A stretch of DNA of 64,000 nucleotides, from NCBI GenBank assembly GCA_964345835.1, contig CAYFSL010000003.1, positions 22,981-86,980 of the forward strand, read 5' to 3'. The first letter of the stretch is position 1. Every line of letters begins with the position of its first letter. Shown here one piece after another: positions 1 to 7,998 of this stretch. The translations under genes and the position numbers were made by a program. Under the pieces are notes generated by a model, which saw only the letters and a program-made list of their open reading frames with translations, ran no database searches and was not told where the DNA came from. Source of the DNA: JAAYEL01 sp964345835 (GTDB taxonomy: Bacteria > Bacillota > Clostridia > Tissierellales > Peptoniphilaceae).

Positions 1-151
1 CGGACTTCATAGTCAATGACATATTAGTTCCCGTATCCCCATCAGGCACTGGAAAGACATTAAGGCTATTAACTAGCTCCTTGTTGTCTTCCAGGTTATG
101 GTAAGCAGCAATCAGTCCTGCTTTAAATTTACTCGAATTAATACTTTCCAT
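1..151 (-). CDS. fakA: DhaL/DAK2-domain protein, FakA/YloV-like (N-terminus only)
   Basis: This is the first 50 codons of a minus-strand gene that runs off the left edge. The start ATG (149-151) follows a GGAGGAATAG ribosome site. The peptide contains NVFPVPDGDTGTNMS, the signature of the DhaL/Dak2 ATP-binding fold, whose aspartates bind Mg-ATP. In Firmicutes, DhaL proteins next to an Asp23 gene and divergent from rpmB are YloV/FakA, the kinase subunit that phosphorylates fatty acids held by FakB proteins. The fatty-acid role rests on family and synteny; only the N-terminal motif is visible here. A dihydroxyacetone kinase subunit is less likely given the context. Confidence 0.8.
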   Translation of the reverse strand, partial: MESINSSKFKAGLIAAYHNLEDNKELVNSLNVFPVPDGDTGTNMSLTMKS

Positions 152-162
152 CTATTCCTCCA

Positions 163-513
163 TCAAACCCTAATTCCTTGAACTATAATATTAACTGAAT
201 TAACTTTAAGGTTTGTATTTGACTCGATATTAAATTTAACTTTATCTATAATATTCTCTGCAACTATAGCAATCCTTACTCCATATTCCATAATTACAGT
301 TAATTCTATATCTACTTTATCGCCCTCAACTTCGACCTTTACACCTCTGGCGTTATTATCAACACCTAGAAGTTCGAATAGGCCGTCTTTCATATTTTGT
401 GCAGCTAGCCCAACTATACCATAGGTCTCGCTAGCAGATTGAGCAGCTAAAGTTGTAATTACTTTTTCTGATATTATTATTCTACCATTTTCATTTTTTA
501 TTTTAGCAACCAT
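163..513 (-). CDS. Asp23/Gls24 family envelope stress protein (YloU-like)
   Basis: A 116-residue acidic cytoplasmic protein with no signal peptide. The opening GRIIISEKVITTLAA segment and the following GIVGLA are typical of Asp23/Gls24 proteins, which are small and often tethered at the inner face of the membrane. The start follows a GGGAGG site. It lies 11 bp upstream of the fakA-like gene and is divergent from rpmB, the same arrangement as yloU-yloV and rpmB in Bacillus. The exact function is unknown; a role in envelope homeostasis is inferred from staphylococcal Asp23. Confidence 0.85.
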   Translation of the reverse strand: MVAKIKNENGRIIISEKVITTLAAQSASETYGIVGLAAQNMKDGLFELLGVDNNARGVKVEVEGDKVDIELTVIMEYGVRIAIVAENIIDKVKFNIESNTNLKVNSVNIIVQGIRV

Positions 514-563
514 CTTAGCCTCCCTTATTTATATAGGTTAATTATATCAGTATTGGAAATTTC

Positions 564-593
564 TTGCAAAAATTTATACTACTGTGTTATAAT
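564..593 (+). promoter_or_regulatory. Promoter of rpmB
   Basis: TTGCAA (564-569) and TATAAT (588-593) are separated by 18 bp, and a TG two bases before the -10 makes it an extended -10. The predicted start of transcription, about 600, leaves a short leader. It also means the in-frame ATG at 604 would have no ribosome site, which supports the downstream start at 634. Confidence 0.75.
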
Positions 594-633
594 AAATCGG
601 TAAATGATAAATCAAGCTAGAGGAGGTGCGGAT

Positions 634-831
634 ATGGCAAGAGTTTGTGATATTTGTGGTAAAGGGAAAAAATCAGGAAATACTGTTACTTTCTCACATA
701 GATTAATTAAAAGAACTTGGTCACCTAACTTAAGAAAAGTTAGAGCGGTTGTTGATGGACAAACTAAGAGAATTAACGCTTGTACTCGTTGTTTAAGATC
801 AGGCAAGGTAATTAGACCTGACTTTAACTAA
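634..831 (+). CDS. rpmB: 50S ribosomal protein L28
   Basis: A 65-residue basic ribosomal protein of the large subunit. It shows the bL28 opening MARVCDICGKGKKSGN, the central RTWSPNLRKVRA segment and a CxxC pair at each end (CDIC, CTRC), so this is the zinc-binding form. I chose ATG 634 because AGAGGAGG sits at the right distance before it; an in-frame ATG at 604 would add a non-homologous MINQARGGAD extension and lacks a ribosome site. It is a single-gene transcript between its own promoter and terminator. Confidence 0.97.
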   Translation: MARVCDICGKGKKSGNTVTFSHRLIKRTWSPNLRKVRAVVDGQTKRINACTRCLRSGKVIRPDFN

Positions 832-870
832 TTGTTATAGCACAAGCTATATTGAATCAAGCATATAAAT

Positions 871-908
871 AGAGTGGAGATAATTTGGATTATCGCCACT
901 CTTTTTTT
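871..908 (+). terminator. Rho-independent terminator of rpmB
   Basis: Inverted repeat AGAGTGGAGATAA / TTATCGCCACTCT with a 5-6-base loop, followed by a run of seven T. It lies 40 bp after rpmB and before the convergent lipoprotein gene. Confidence 0.88.
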
Positions 909-915
909 ATAAATA

Positions 916-2472
916 TCATTTACTTGGGAAGTTCGTTTGATTAATTATTTCTGTATTTAACCTTTGCTTACTATCAAGCTTTGAGTAGTCATCCTTCACT
1001 GGCTCAATCTCCTCTACAGGATACCACTTGACCATGACCACTTCACTTGGATTATCTATCCTTACAGTTATGTTTGGGGTTACTGAAATGAAATTATTAT
1101 ATAGTGAATATATTGAGATTTCATTTTCCGATTGGATCATAATAAATTGTCCGTCAGGCGATACATCTGCTGATATCATCCCATTTACCCTGCTATTTAC
1201 ATTTTCAATAGAGATATCCTTGTTATCAAACTTTCCAATATCTATTATAGGAATAAATTGGAGGCTAAAGCTTGAGTAAAGGGTCCTGTTCTTAAATTTA
1301 CTCTTGGCTTCTATGTTTGAAATAAAATCCCAACTCATCCTTCCCCTTTTAATACCTATATTCTTCTCTACCATATTATGGGATATGACCTCATCATTTC
1401 GATCCCCCATTATCTTAATGTTTTGGTTGTAGATGCTCTTAAAGTTCTCATAAGCCTCGACACCGCCAATCTTTGTAATGGTAAGAGGTGAGTCTTTTGA
1501 AAGCTCATTTAGGTTGTGGATGTCATAGGAATCATAGTTATCCTCACTTAACTCATTCTTCCATGTCATAGCTATATAATTGTCATTTACATAGTCGATC
1601 CTTCTAAGCCTGTTATTTTGAAGGAAGTTCATCTTCTTATCAAAGCTCCTAAAAGTTGGGTTGGCTGATATCCTATCACTCCTAAGTCCTGTATTAGGGT
1701 CTATTACCCTGTTATGTTCTACTGACCAAAGAACAGAATCCTTATAAAATACAAGGTCTTTAACGGTCATTGCCCCTGTGACTTTATCCTTGTTCGACCT
1801 ATTTAAAAATAGGGTTTTGTAATCGTAACTTAGGCTGTCGCCAGTTTCTTTATACTTGTTTTTTCTTAATCCTATTGAAATGGCAAAGTCCCTATTTTTT
1901 TGAGGTGTAAGAGTACCTTCAATTGTCCCCTTAACCTTGTCAAACCTATCCTTCTCTTGATCAGCACTTATGTCAGCTTTCTTTGTATAAACATTCAGGT
2001 AATCCCTGTGAAAGCTAAGCAGTTTACCATCCTCTGTCTGAATTAAATCCTGGGACAGGGTATTATTATCTTGAAATTTATATACTATAACATCTTGTTC
2101 TATATCAATCTCGCTATTTTCTAACATCTCAACTTCAATGCTCCTCAGGTAGCCACGAAGCTTTACATACCTTGCAGATACAGAGGGATTAAAGATTTTT
2201 ACCTTAGAAAATTCAAATACACTTGGCGATATGAAAATTTCATCATACTCATCCGCCTGGTTAATTTGATCCTTCCTCTCATTATTTATGATGATGCTTT
2301 GGCTTTTCTTCCAGCTTCCATTTACACTACTTTGCAACTTTGGTGGGGCTATCTTGAACAAGTTTTCTGAACTTTCTTTAAAGAATCTCCCCCCGTTATT
2401 GTTACAGGCACTTAGAGTAAATATAAAAAATAGAAAGATTGCTAATAATACATATTTTATCTGTCTTTTCAT
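916..2472 (-). CDS. Unrecognised lipoprotein of a two-component operon
   Basis: A 518-residue secreted lipoprotein: basic start, hydrophobic stretch, then LSACNNNGG, with the lipobox Cys near residue 23. I do not recognise the family. The C-terminal third has blade-like strands such as DVSPDGQFIMIQSENEISIYSL, reminiscent of a beta-propeller (TolB/WD40-like), but this is only suggestive. Its ATG overlaps the stop of the upstream sensor kinase as ATGA, so the two are translationally coupled. A plausible role is as an accessory or sensory subunit of the kinase at the outer face of the membrane, comparable in position to YycH/LpqB-type partners. That is inference from position. Confidence 0.7.
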   Translation of the reverse strand: MKRQIKYVLLAIFLFFIFTLSACNNNGGRFFKESSENLFKIAPPKLQSSVNGSWKKSQSIIINNERKDQINQADEYDEIFISPSVFEFSKVKIFNPSVSARYVKLRGYLRSIEVEMLENSEIDIEQDVIVYKFQDNNTLSQDLIQTEDGKLLSFHRDYLNVYTKKADISADQEKDRFDKVKGTIEGTLTPQKNRDFAISIGLRKNKYKETGDSLSYDYKTLFLNRSNKDKVTGAMTVKDLVFYKDSVLWSVEHNRVIDPNTGLRSDRISANPTFRSFDKKMNFLQNNRLRRIDYVNDNYIAMTWKNELSEDNYDSYDIHNLNELSKDSPLTITKIGGVEAYENFKSIYNQNIKIMGDRNDEVISHNMVEKNIGIKRGRMSWDFISNIEAKSKFKNRTLYSSFSLQFIPIIDIGKFDNKDISIENVNSRVNGMISADVSPDGQFIMIQSENEISIYSLYNNFISVTPNITVRIDNPSEVVMVKWYPVEEIEPVKDDYSKLDSKQRLNTEIINQTNFPSK

Positions 2473-3896
2473 TCTGTCACCTTCTTAGGTATTATAAAGG
2501 ATACGTTGGTTCCACTGCCCTCTACACTCCTGATTGTAAGCTCCCCGCCATGGGCCTTTACTATCTCTTCACAAATCGAAAGACCTAAACCTGTATGCGA
2601 CTCACTGCTAGTTCCCTTGTAAAATTTCAGGGTAACCTTGTCAATTTCTTCCTCGCTTATTCCTATCCCAGTATCTATAACCTCGCATTTGATCTCATCG
2701 CCAAGGTCTTCAATATTAACAACGACAGTCCCCTCTTTAGGGGTAAATTTAATAGCATTGTCAAGGAGATTTATAAAAACCTGCTTGATCCTATTACTAT
2801 CGGCAACTATTTCTATTTCCGGTAAATTATAATTGAATATTAAGGAAATTTCCTTATCCTTTACCCTTGGCCTTAATTGAGTGGTTATAGTCTTTATGCT
2901 GTCAACTATATCAAATGTAGTCTTAGTAAGCTTAAATTTAGGTGAGGTAAACCTAGAAAAGTCTAGCAAATCTTCTACCATATCTGAAAGTCTATCAGAT
3001 TCTTTTTCTATTATTAGTAGCCCCTCTTTAATTAGGTCTTCTTCTAAGCCTTCATCCTGGAGGGTTATTGACCAACCTTTTATCGAGGTCAATGGAGTCC
3101 TTAATTCATGAGAAACGGACGATATAAACTCTGTTTTTAAAGCCTCTTTTTCGATGATATTCTCACTCATCTTATCCATCGTCCTAGCCAATTCACCAAT
3201 TTCATCCTGGGTATTAATATTTGATTTAACTTCATATTGTCCATCAGAATACTTCTTGGCAAGCTCTGTTAATTTATTAATTGGCTTAAAAATCCCCCTG
3301 GAAAGGTAGTAGACTATAAAAGCTCCAAGGATAGCTGATATGCACCCAAATATGATAAAAATAAAATACTGCTTCCAAATATCCTTATTGGTTTGACTAA
3401 GAGATGCAGTCGTCCTTAAAACTCCTACCTGCCCACTCTTGCTATATAAAGGGAGACTTACTGACAAAACCTTATCAGAAGATCCCTTTAAGTCGCCAAT
3501 TCCCGAACTAGAATTACCAGCCAGAGCGGCCTTTACATCCTCACTATTAACCTTTGTCCCAACATATGAAGATGCCGAATTATCGTAGATAACGGTAGAA
3601 TCCTTGTCAATTATTTGGACTTGCCCATCTAAGTTACTAGTAAATCCCAATCTTTCATATAAGATATTGTCAGATAAAGTATAATCTCCTACATAGTTTT
3701 TATACATTTGAGTAGAATATGAAGCCTGTGAATACATTAGGTTTTTTAGGTTACTATAGTGGTAATCTTTTAATGCATAGTAGGCAAAAAACTCAAATCC
3801 AATAATAAAAATCATAAATAAGATAAAGGTGTAAATAAACATCTTTATCTTTACGCTATGCTTAGGAGTTGCTGGTTTAGTTTCTAATGTCCCCAT
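2469..3896 (-). CDS. Membrane sensor histidine kinase (WalK/PhoR-like)
   Basis: 475 residues. One transmembrane helix lies at about 18-42, followed by an extracytoplasmic region (about 43-175) that looks like a dCache/PAS sensor. A second helix (about 176-198) leads to HAMP, then the HisKA motif SSVSHELRTPL with phospho-acceptor His 263. The HATPase domain has the N box (NLLDNAIKF), G1 (DTGIGI) and G2 (GLGLSI). It autophosphorylates and passes phosphate to the response regulator encoded just upstream, whose end it overlaps by 13 bp. The signal is unknown. The downstream lipoprotein is coupled to it. Confidence 0.93.
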   Translation of the reverse strand: MGTLETKPATPKHSVKIKMFIYTFILFMIFIIGFEFFAYYALKDYHYSNLKNLMYSQASYSTQMYKNYVGDYTLSDNILYERLGFTSNLDGQVQIIDKDSTVIYDNSASSYVGTKVNSEDVKAALAGNSSSGIGDLKGSSDKVLSVSLPLYSKSGQVGVLRTTASLSQTNKDIWKQYFIFIIFGCISAILGAFIVYYLSRGIFKPINKLTELAKKYSDGQYEVKSNINTQDEIGELARTMDKMSENIIEKEALKTEFISSVSHELRTPLTSIKGWSITLQDEGLEEDLIKEGLLIIEKESDRLSDMVEDLLDFSRFTSPKFKLTKTTFDIVDSIKTITTQLRPRVKDKEISLIFNYNLPEIEIVADSNRIKQVFINLLDNAIKFTPKEGTVVVNIEDLGDEIKCEVIDTGIGISEEEIDKVTLKFYKGTSSESHTGLGLSICEEIVKAHGGELTIRSVEGSGTNVSFIIPKKVTE

Positions 3897-4576
3897 CTAT
3901 ATCCTACGCCCCATACTGTTTGAAGATAATCTGGCTTGGCAGGTTTATCTTCAATCTTTGCTCTAATCCTTCTAATATTTACATCGATTATTTTAGTGTC
4001 CCCGCTGAAGTCTTCTCCCCAAGCAAGGTCCATCAATTCTTCTCTAGTGATAGCCCTTCCCTTGTTAGTCATAAAGATTTTGACAATAGAAAGCTCAGTA
4101 GGAGTAAGGTCAATTAAGTTCCCATTTTTTGTTAGACTCTTTGAATAAAAGTCTAATATAAATGGACCATCTTCAATCGTTTCATGCTTTGTTGGCTTGT
4201 TAGGCTTATAGTCTAACCTCCTGACAAGCGACTTAATTCTTAATATCAACTCTTGAGGGTTAAATGGCTTAATAAGATAGTCATCACTTCCCTGTTCGAG
4301 ACCTAGTATCTTATCTACTTCCTGACTTTTGGCAGTAAGCATAATTATACCTATTCCAGGCTTTTGCGTCCTCAATATCTTACATACCTCATATCCATCG
4401 ATTCCAGGTAGCATGATGTCCAGGATAACTATATCAGGGTCTTCCTTAAAAGCTAGTTCTACCCCTTCTTCCCCTGTACCGGCCTCTATTACATCGAAGT
4501 CCGCCCTTTCTAAATTGATTTTTGTAAACTTTCTTATAGCTACTTCATCTTCTACCAGCAATATCTTCTTTTTCAT
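3884..4576 (-). CDS. OmpR-family response regulator
   Basis: 230 residues. The receiver domain has the acidic pair ED (9-10), phospho-acceptor Asp 53 in IVILDIMLPG, the Thr of MLTAKS and the Lys of LIKPFNP. The C-terminal winged helix ends in the usual TVWGVGYRW. It regulates transcription as partner of the kinase that follows. Its start codon overlaps the stop of the upstream pseudouridine synthase as ATGA. That puts an RNA-modifying enzyme and a signalling pair on one transcript, and the target genes cannot be told from here. Confidence 0.94.
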   Translation of the reverse strand: MKKKILLVEDEVAIRKFTKINLERADFDVIEAGTGEEGVELAFKEDPDIVILDIMLPGIDGYEVCKILRTQKPGIGIIMLTAKSQEVDKILGLEQGSDDYLIKPFNPQELILRIKSLVRRLDYKPNKPTKHETIEDGPFILDFYSKSLTKNGNLIDLTPTELSIVKIFMTNKGRAITREELMDLAWGEDFSGDTKIIDVNIRRIRAKIEDKPAKPDYLQTVWGVGYRWGH

Positions 4577-5523
4577 TTCTTCTCCTGTAATTTATTAAAA
4601 ATATCATATATTGACTTTGATAACTCACTAGTTACAGATAGCTTTCTAAGGCTTTTAATTTCAATATCATCAGAGAAATTAAGCTTATAGGCTGCTAATA
4701 GTTGGTGGTTTATTCCTTTAATCTTATTTTTATTATATTTCCTATCTCCAACGATTGGATAGCCTAGGTCACTAAGCGTCGCCCTAATCTGGTGGGTTCT
4801 TCCAGTAGTGATTCTAAGCTCAATTAACGAATATCTTTCTCCAGTTCTTATGGCCTTAATATCGGTCTTGGCTATTTTCCCCCTATCTGAATTAGATACA
4901 TGAACTACATTTCTCTCATCCTTTTCAAGGTAGTTTGTAATGGACCTTTCTCCAACAAAAGATCCCTCTACAACTGCGAGGTAGGCCTTTTCTACTTTAT
5001 TACTATCTATTATCTCATTTAATTTTACCAGACTTTCCCTATTCTTAGCCCCAATAATTAGGCCCATGGTATTTCTATCCAACCTATTTACTATAGCTGG
5101 TATAAAACTGTGTTCAAGCCTAGGTACATAGTCCCCTTTATCAATAAGATAACTTATCAAAAAGTCAACTACTGTTTTTCCATAGTCATCTTCAGATGCA
5201 GGGTGGCTCAAGGTATTTATAGGTTTATCTATCACTACAATATCATCATTCTCAAAGGCTATATCAAGCTTTAACTTTGAATGGACCTTGGATTTTTCCG
5301 CCTTTTTCTTCCACTCTTCTATAACCTCATCATAAATATAGATGTTAACCCTGTCTCCAAGAGCTAACTTATACGAAGATTCTGCCCTCTTGCCATTAAC
5401 TTTTATCCTCTTTTTTCTTATAAACTTTTGGATTGCCGACTTTGGGGCTCCCTCCAAATATTTTTCTAAAAATTTAATCAAAGTCTGATCTTTGTCATTA
5501 ATCTTAATTATTATCTCTCTCAT
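4573..5523 (-). CDS. RluA-family RNA pseudouridine synthase
   Basis: 316 residues. An N-terminal S4 RNA-binding domain (about 10-75) precedes the RluA catalytic domain with its RLDRNTMG motif, in which the Asp is the catalytic residue, and the GRTHQIRATL segment near residue 265. It isomerises uridine to pseudouridine in rRNA or tRNA; the target position (RluC/RluD type) cannot be assigned. I chose the ATG at 5523, which has AAAGGAAA before it. An in-frame ATG at 5547 falls inside the promoter -10 box and has no ribosome site. It is the first gene of the operon with the two-component system. Confidence 0.9.
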   Translation of the reverse strand: MREIIIKINDKDQTLIKFLEKYLEGAPKSAIQKFIRKKRIKVNGKRAESSYKLALGDRVNIYIYDEVIEEWKKKAEKSKVHSKLKLDIAFENDDIVVIDKPINTLSHPASEDDYGKTVVDFLISYLIDKGDYVPRLEHSFIPAIVNRLDRNTMGLIIGAKNRESLVKLNEIIDSNKVEKAYLAVVEGSFVGERSITNYLEKDERNVVHVSNSDRGKIAKTDIKAIRTGERYSLIELRITTGRTHQIRATLSDLGYPIVGDRKYNKNKIKGINHQLLAAYKLNFSDDIEIKSLRKLSVTSELSKSIYDIFNKLQEKK

Positions 5524-5545
5524 TGCATTTCCTTTATTTAATGCC

Positions 5546-5574
5546 ATTATACCAAAGAAACCGTATAGGTAAAA
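5546..5574 (-). promoter_or_regulatory. Extended -10 promoter of the rluA/two-component operon
   Basis: On the minus strand, TTTGGTATAAT gives an extended -10 (TATAAT at 5551-5546) with a weak -35 TTTTAC (5574-5569) 17 bp upstream. It overlaps the terminator of the preceding gene. Confidence 0.65.
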
Positions 5575-5615
5575 TAAAAAGAAGTGGATTAAAAGGACTC
5601 TCCTAATTCACTTCT
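5566..5615 (-). terminator. Terminator after the 180-residue unknown gene
   Basis: Inverted repeat AGAAGTGGATTA / TAATTCACTTCT (5580-5615, one G-T pair). On the minus strand it is followed by TTTTTATTTTA. It ends the radical SAM / P-loop / unknown gene group and abuts the next promoter. Confidence 0.8.
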
Positions 5616-5640
5616 ATACTTATTAATTTATCTTCTTTTG

Positions 5641-6183
5641 CTAACCCTGGTTAACATAACTGTCAATAATCGATTCATTGACCTCAGGAGAAAACACTCC
5701 CAGCTCTATAAGTCTATTCTTTATGTATTCGCTTTTAGAGTGTAATATAACCTTATCTTTGCCCTTAAAATGTATTTCAAAAATACTGGATGATAGTTTC
5801 CTAGAATGTAAACTAATATAATAAGCCTCGATATAAGAAGGATTCTCTAAATCAATCATAGCTAGGGTGGCCTTATCTTTTTCTTCATAATAATTAAGTT
5901 TAAGACTATCTTCCCGTCTATATTTTTTAACCTTTTTTTGCTCCTTATACCTGTTAGCATTGGATAGGGCTAGTTTAGCTTTTGTATTATAGTAGTTGTA
6001 ATTAAATAGGGCCTTATCAAAAGTATCTAAATTTGAAAAGGGGCGAAGATTTAGGTTAGTAAAGAGTTTATTGTTAGCTAAGTTAAATTGATCTTTTGTT
6101 AGGGCTCCACTATCAAGCATATCTATATACTCTGCCCTTAAATCGATAAATTTCTTGAGCTTAGCTCGTTCACTTACGACCAC
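5641..6183 (-). CDS. Unrecognised protein, 180 residues
   Basis: I do not recognise this family. The protein is soluble, rich in Lys, Tyr, Asn and Leu, and probably helical in its first 110 residues (KLKKFIDLRAEYIDML, then NYYNTKAKLALSNANRY). A C-terminal region of about 60 residues looks like alpha/beta. It has no cysteine, signal peptide or membrane segment. It starts 2 bp after the stop of the small P-loop gene and is followed by a good terminator, so the two unknowns are probably cotranscribed and may act together. Confidence 0.6.
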   Translation of the reverse strand: MVVSERAKLKKFIDLRAEYIDMLDSGALTKDQFNLANNKLFTNLNLRPFSNLDTFDKALFNYNYYNTKAKLALSNANRYKEQKKVKKYRREDSLKLNYYEEKDKATLAMIDLENPSYIEAYYISLHSRKLSSSIFEIHFKGKDKVILHSKSEYIKNRLIELGVFSPEVNESIIDSYVNQG

Positions 6184-6185
6184 TC

Positions 6186-6605
6186 TTATTCAAGCACCCT
6201 AATTTCAGCCTTTACATCTTCTGGAAGTTGTTCTTTTTCCTTATCTAGACCCATGTAGAAGTCGATATTGTATTCTTCAGATAACCAATTTAACCTATCT
6301 AGTAATTCTAAGAAGCTTTCGTTGTTGAATTCGATTATACTGTAGATACCGTCCAAATATATTTTTTCTATGTCATAATCTCTTGAAGCTATACCAGAGA
6401 TAAATCCATAAAGCATATCAATATTGCTAACCTTGTACCTAGCTGCGTTAATTAACCTAACTGAAATATCAAGTGTAAAGATATGGGAATCATCTGTATC
6501 AATAAATACGATATTACCATTACCATTAGCCTTTTCTCTATTAGCTTCGTCGATTAAGTGTTTAGTTTTTCCACTTCCTGATGGACCTAAAATTAAATAT
6601 ACCAT
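6186..6605 (-). CDS. Small P-loop NTPase of unknown function
   Basis: 139 residues starting MVYLILGPSGSGKT, a clean Walker A motif (residues 7-14). IEKIYLDGI near residue 85 is a probable Walker B. The short length fits a single P-loop domain of the kind used as an ATP/GTP switch; no substrate motif, lid or DNA-binding domain is visible. It lies 9 bp after the radical SAM gene and 2 bp before the 180-residue unknown. A nucleotide or metabolite kinase is possible, but I see no decisive sign. Confidence 0.65.
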   Translation of the reverse strand: MVYLILGPSGSGKTKHLIDEANREKANGNGNIVFIDTDDSHIFTLDISVRLINAARYKVSNIDMLYGFISGIASRDYDIEKIYLDGIYSIIEFNNESFLELLDRLNWLSEEYNIDFYMGLDKEKEQLPEDVKAEIRVLE

Positions 6606-6614
6606 TGTTGTATC

Positions 6615-7544
6615 CTACCTTTCATTAATTATATCGCCTTGTTTATAATTATTATAATTCATTTCGCTTACAATTTCATCATGAATTTTTCTCCATGACA
6701 TCGACCAGTTGCAAAAAATTGAATCCTCCTCTGGAACCCTGCCCAGAAGTCTTTGAACTACAATATCTTTATCTAAATGCCTTAAAAAAAGTATAGCCCG
6801 CCTCTTAAAATCTTCATAGGCAATTGGCTTTATTTGACCTTCTTTATACATTTGGGCTAATTTGGTGTTCTTAACTATGTATAGAGAATGGACCTTTACT
6901 TCATCTACTCCTAAGACATTTAGTATCCTTGCCGTCTCAATAATATCTAAATCATTTTCCCAAGGAAGGCCAATTATAATATGAACACAGGACCTTAAGC
7001 CATGTTCGTTTATCCTATGCATAACAGAAATAAATTCTGATAGACCATGCCCCCTATTTAACTTCTGCAGCATTTGGTAATTAACCGTCTGCAGGCCAAG
7101 CTCAATTATTATATCAATTCCCGTTTCTTCCTGGAATCTTTCTAAAAAATCTAGTTTTGATTCGCTTATACTATCCGGTCTTGTTGAAATCGATATTGCA
7201 ACAATATCCTCTAGCTGGCATTGGTTGATATAATCAAAGAATCTCTCGTCATCCATATAGGTATTGGTAAAATTTTGAAAGTAGGCTATAAACTTTTTAG
7301 CCTTATACCTTTTTGAAATATACTCCTTGTTAGTCAAAAGCTGGTCTTTTATGGAATTGTCTGGGGAGAGATTTTCAAAGGAGCCTCCCGACTCACTGCA
7401 AAAAATACACCCCCCATATCCAAGCCTGCCATCACGGTTGGGGCAGGTAATATTATCGAGTTTGATTGGCAATTTATAAACCTTTTCACCATATTCATTT
7501 TTCAAATACTCTGAATATGAATTATATGGTTTTTGCAAATTCAT
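6615..7544 (-). CDS. Radical SAM protein, TIGR01212/YhcC-YtqA type
   Basis: 309 residues. The cluster-binding cysteines are in CPNRDGRLGYGGCIFC, the spacing typical of the YhcC/YtqA branch of Elp3-like radical SAM proteins, which should bind a [4Fe-4S] cluster and cleave S-adenosylmethionine. SISTRPDSIS and ELGLQTVN follow, as in the family. B. subtilis YtqA and E. coli YhcC are its relatives; the reaction is not established. It heads a group with two unknown genes and follows a DUF1292 gene by 19 bp. Confidence 0.87.
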   Translation of the reverse strand: MNLQKPYNSYSEYLKNEYGEKVYKLPIKLDNITCPNRDGRLGYGGCIFCSESGGSFENLSPDNSIKDQLLTNKEYISKRYKAKKFIAYFQNFTNTYMDDERFFDYINQCQLEDIVAISISTRPDSISESKLDFLERFQEETGIDIIIELGLQTVNYQMLQKLNRGHGLSEFISVMHRINEHGLRSCVHIIIGLPWENDLDIIETARILNVLGVDEVKVHSLYIVKNTKLAQMYKEGQIKPIAYEDFKRRAILFLRHLDKDIVVQRLLGRVPEEDSIFCNWSMSWRKIHDEIVSEMNYNNYKQGDIINER

Positions 7545-7563
7545 TTATTATTCCCTTAGGCTA

Positions 7564-7935
7564 TTAATTTTCGCCTTCTTCGTCTTCTAAATCTTCATTT
7601 ATTTCGTAATATCTTTCAGCTACTCTATCGAATTCTTCTTCACTTTCAATCATAGTGATTTCTATTTCGTCTTCGTCTTTTTCGCTGAATCTATATAGTA
7701 AAACTTCTTTTTCTTCCTCTTCATCTTCGCTCAATGGTAGCAAGGCAATGTAGTCTTGATCGTCTATGTCGAAGACATTAAGAACTGCACATTCAAGCTC
7801 AGAATCATCTTCCAAAGTAAGAGTTAAGATGTCAAAATCTTCCATTTCTTCATCATGGTCATGGTCATGATCATGACCCTCACATCCACATCCACAAGTG
7901 TGAAGTTCTTCTTCACGTAATTCTTTATCGTCCAT
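7564..7935 (-). CDS. DUF1292 protein with Cys/His-rich N-terminus
   Basis: 123 residues, strongly acidic. The C-terminal 80 residues are a DUF1292 (YrzB-like) domain: ILTLTLEDDSELECAVLNVFDI followed by YIALLPL. The N-terminus has CGCGCEG and an HDHDHDHD run that could bind metal ions. Starts after a GGAGGT site. Function of the family is unknown. A shorter paralogue without the Cys/His arm is at 15568-15801. A -10-like TATAAT lies upstream at about 7960. Confidence 0.82.
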   Translation of the reverse strand: MDDKELREEELHTCGCGCEGHDHDHDHDEEMEDFDILTLTLEDDSELECAVLNVFDIDDQDYIALLPLSEDEEEEKEVLLYRFSEKDEDEIEITMIESEEEFDRVAERYYEINEDLEDEEGEN

Positions 7936-7998
7936 TTGCGACCTCCTCTTATTTTAATAATTATTATATACCCAAAAAGTGTTCAAATAACTTATTTA

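Noticed and set aside
604..633. Longer rpmB start at ATG 604
   Set aside because: It would begin 4 bp after the predicted transcript start, lacks a ribosome site, and adds residues not seen in L28; AGAGGAGG fits ATG 634.
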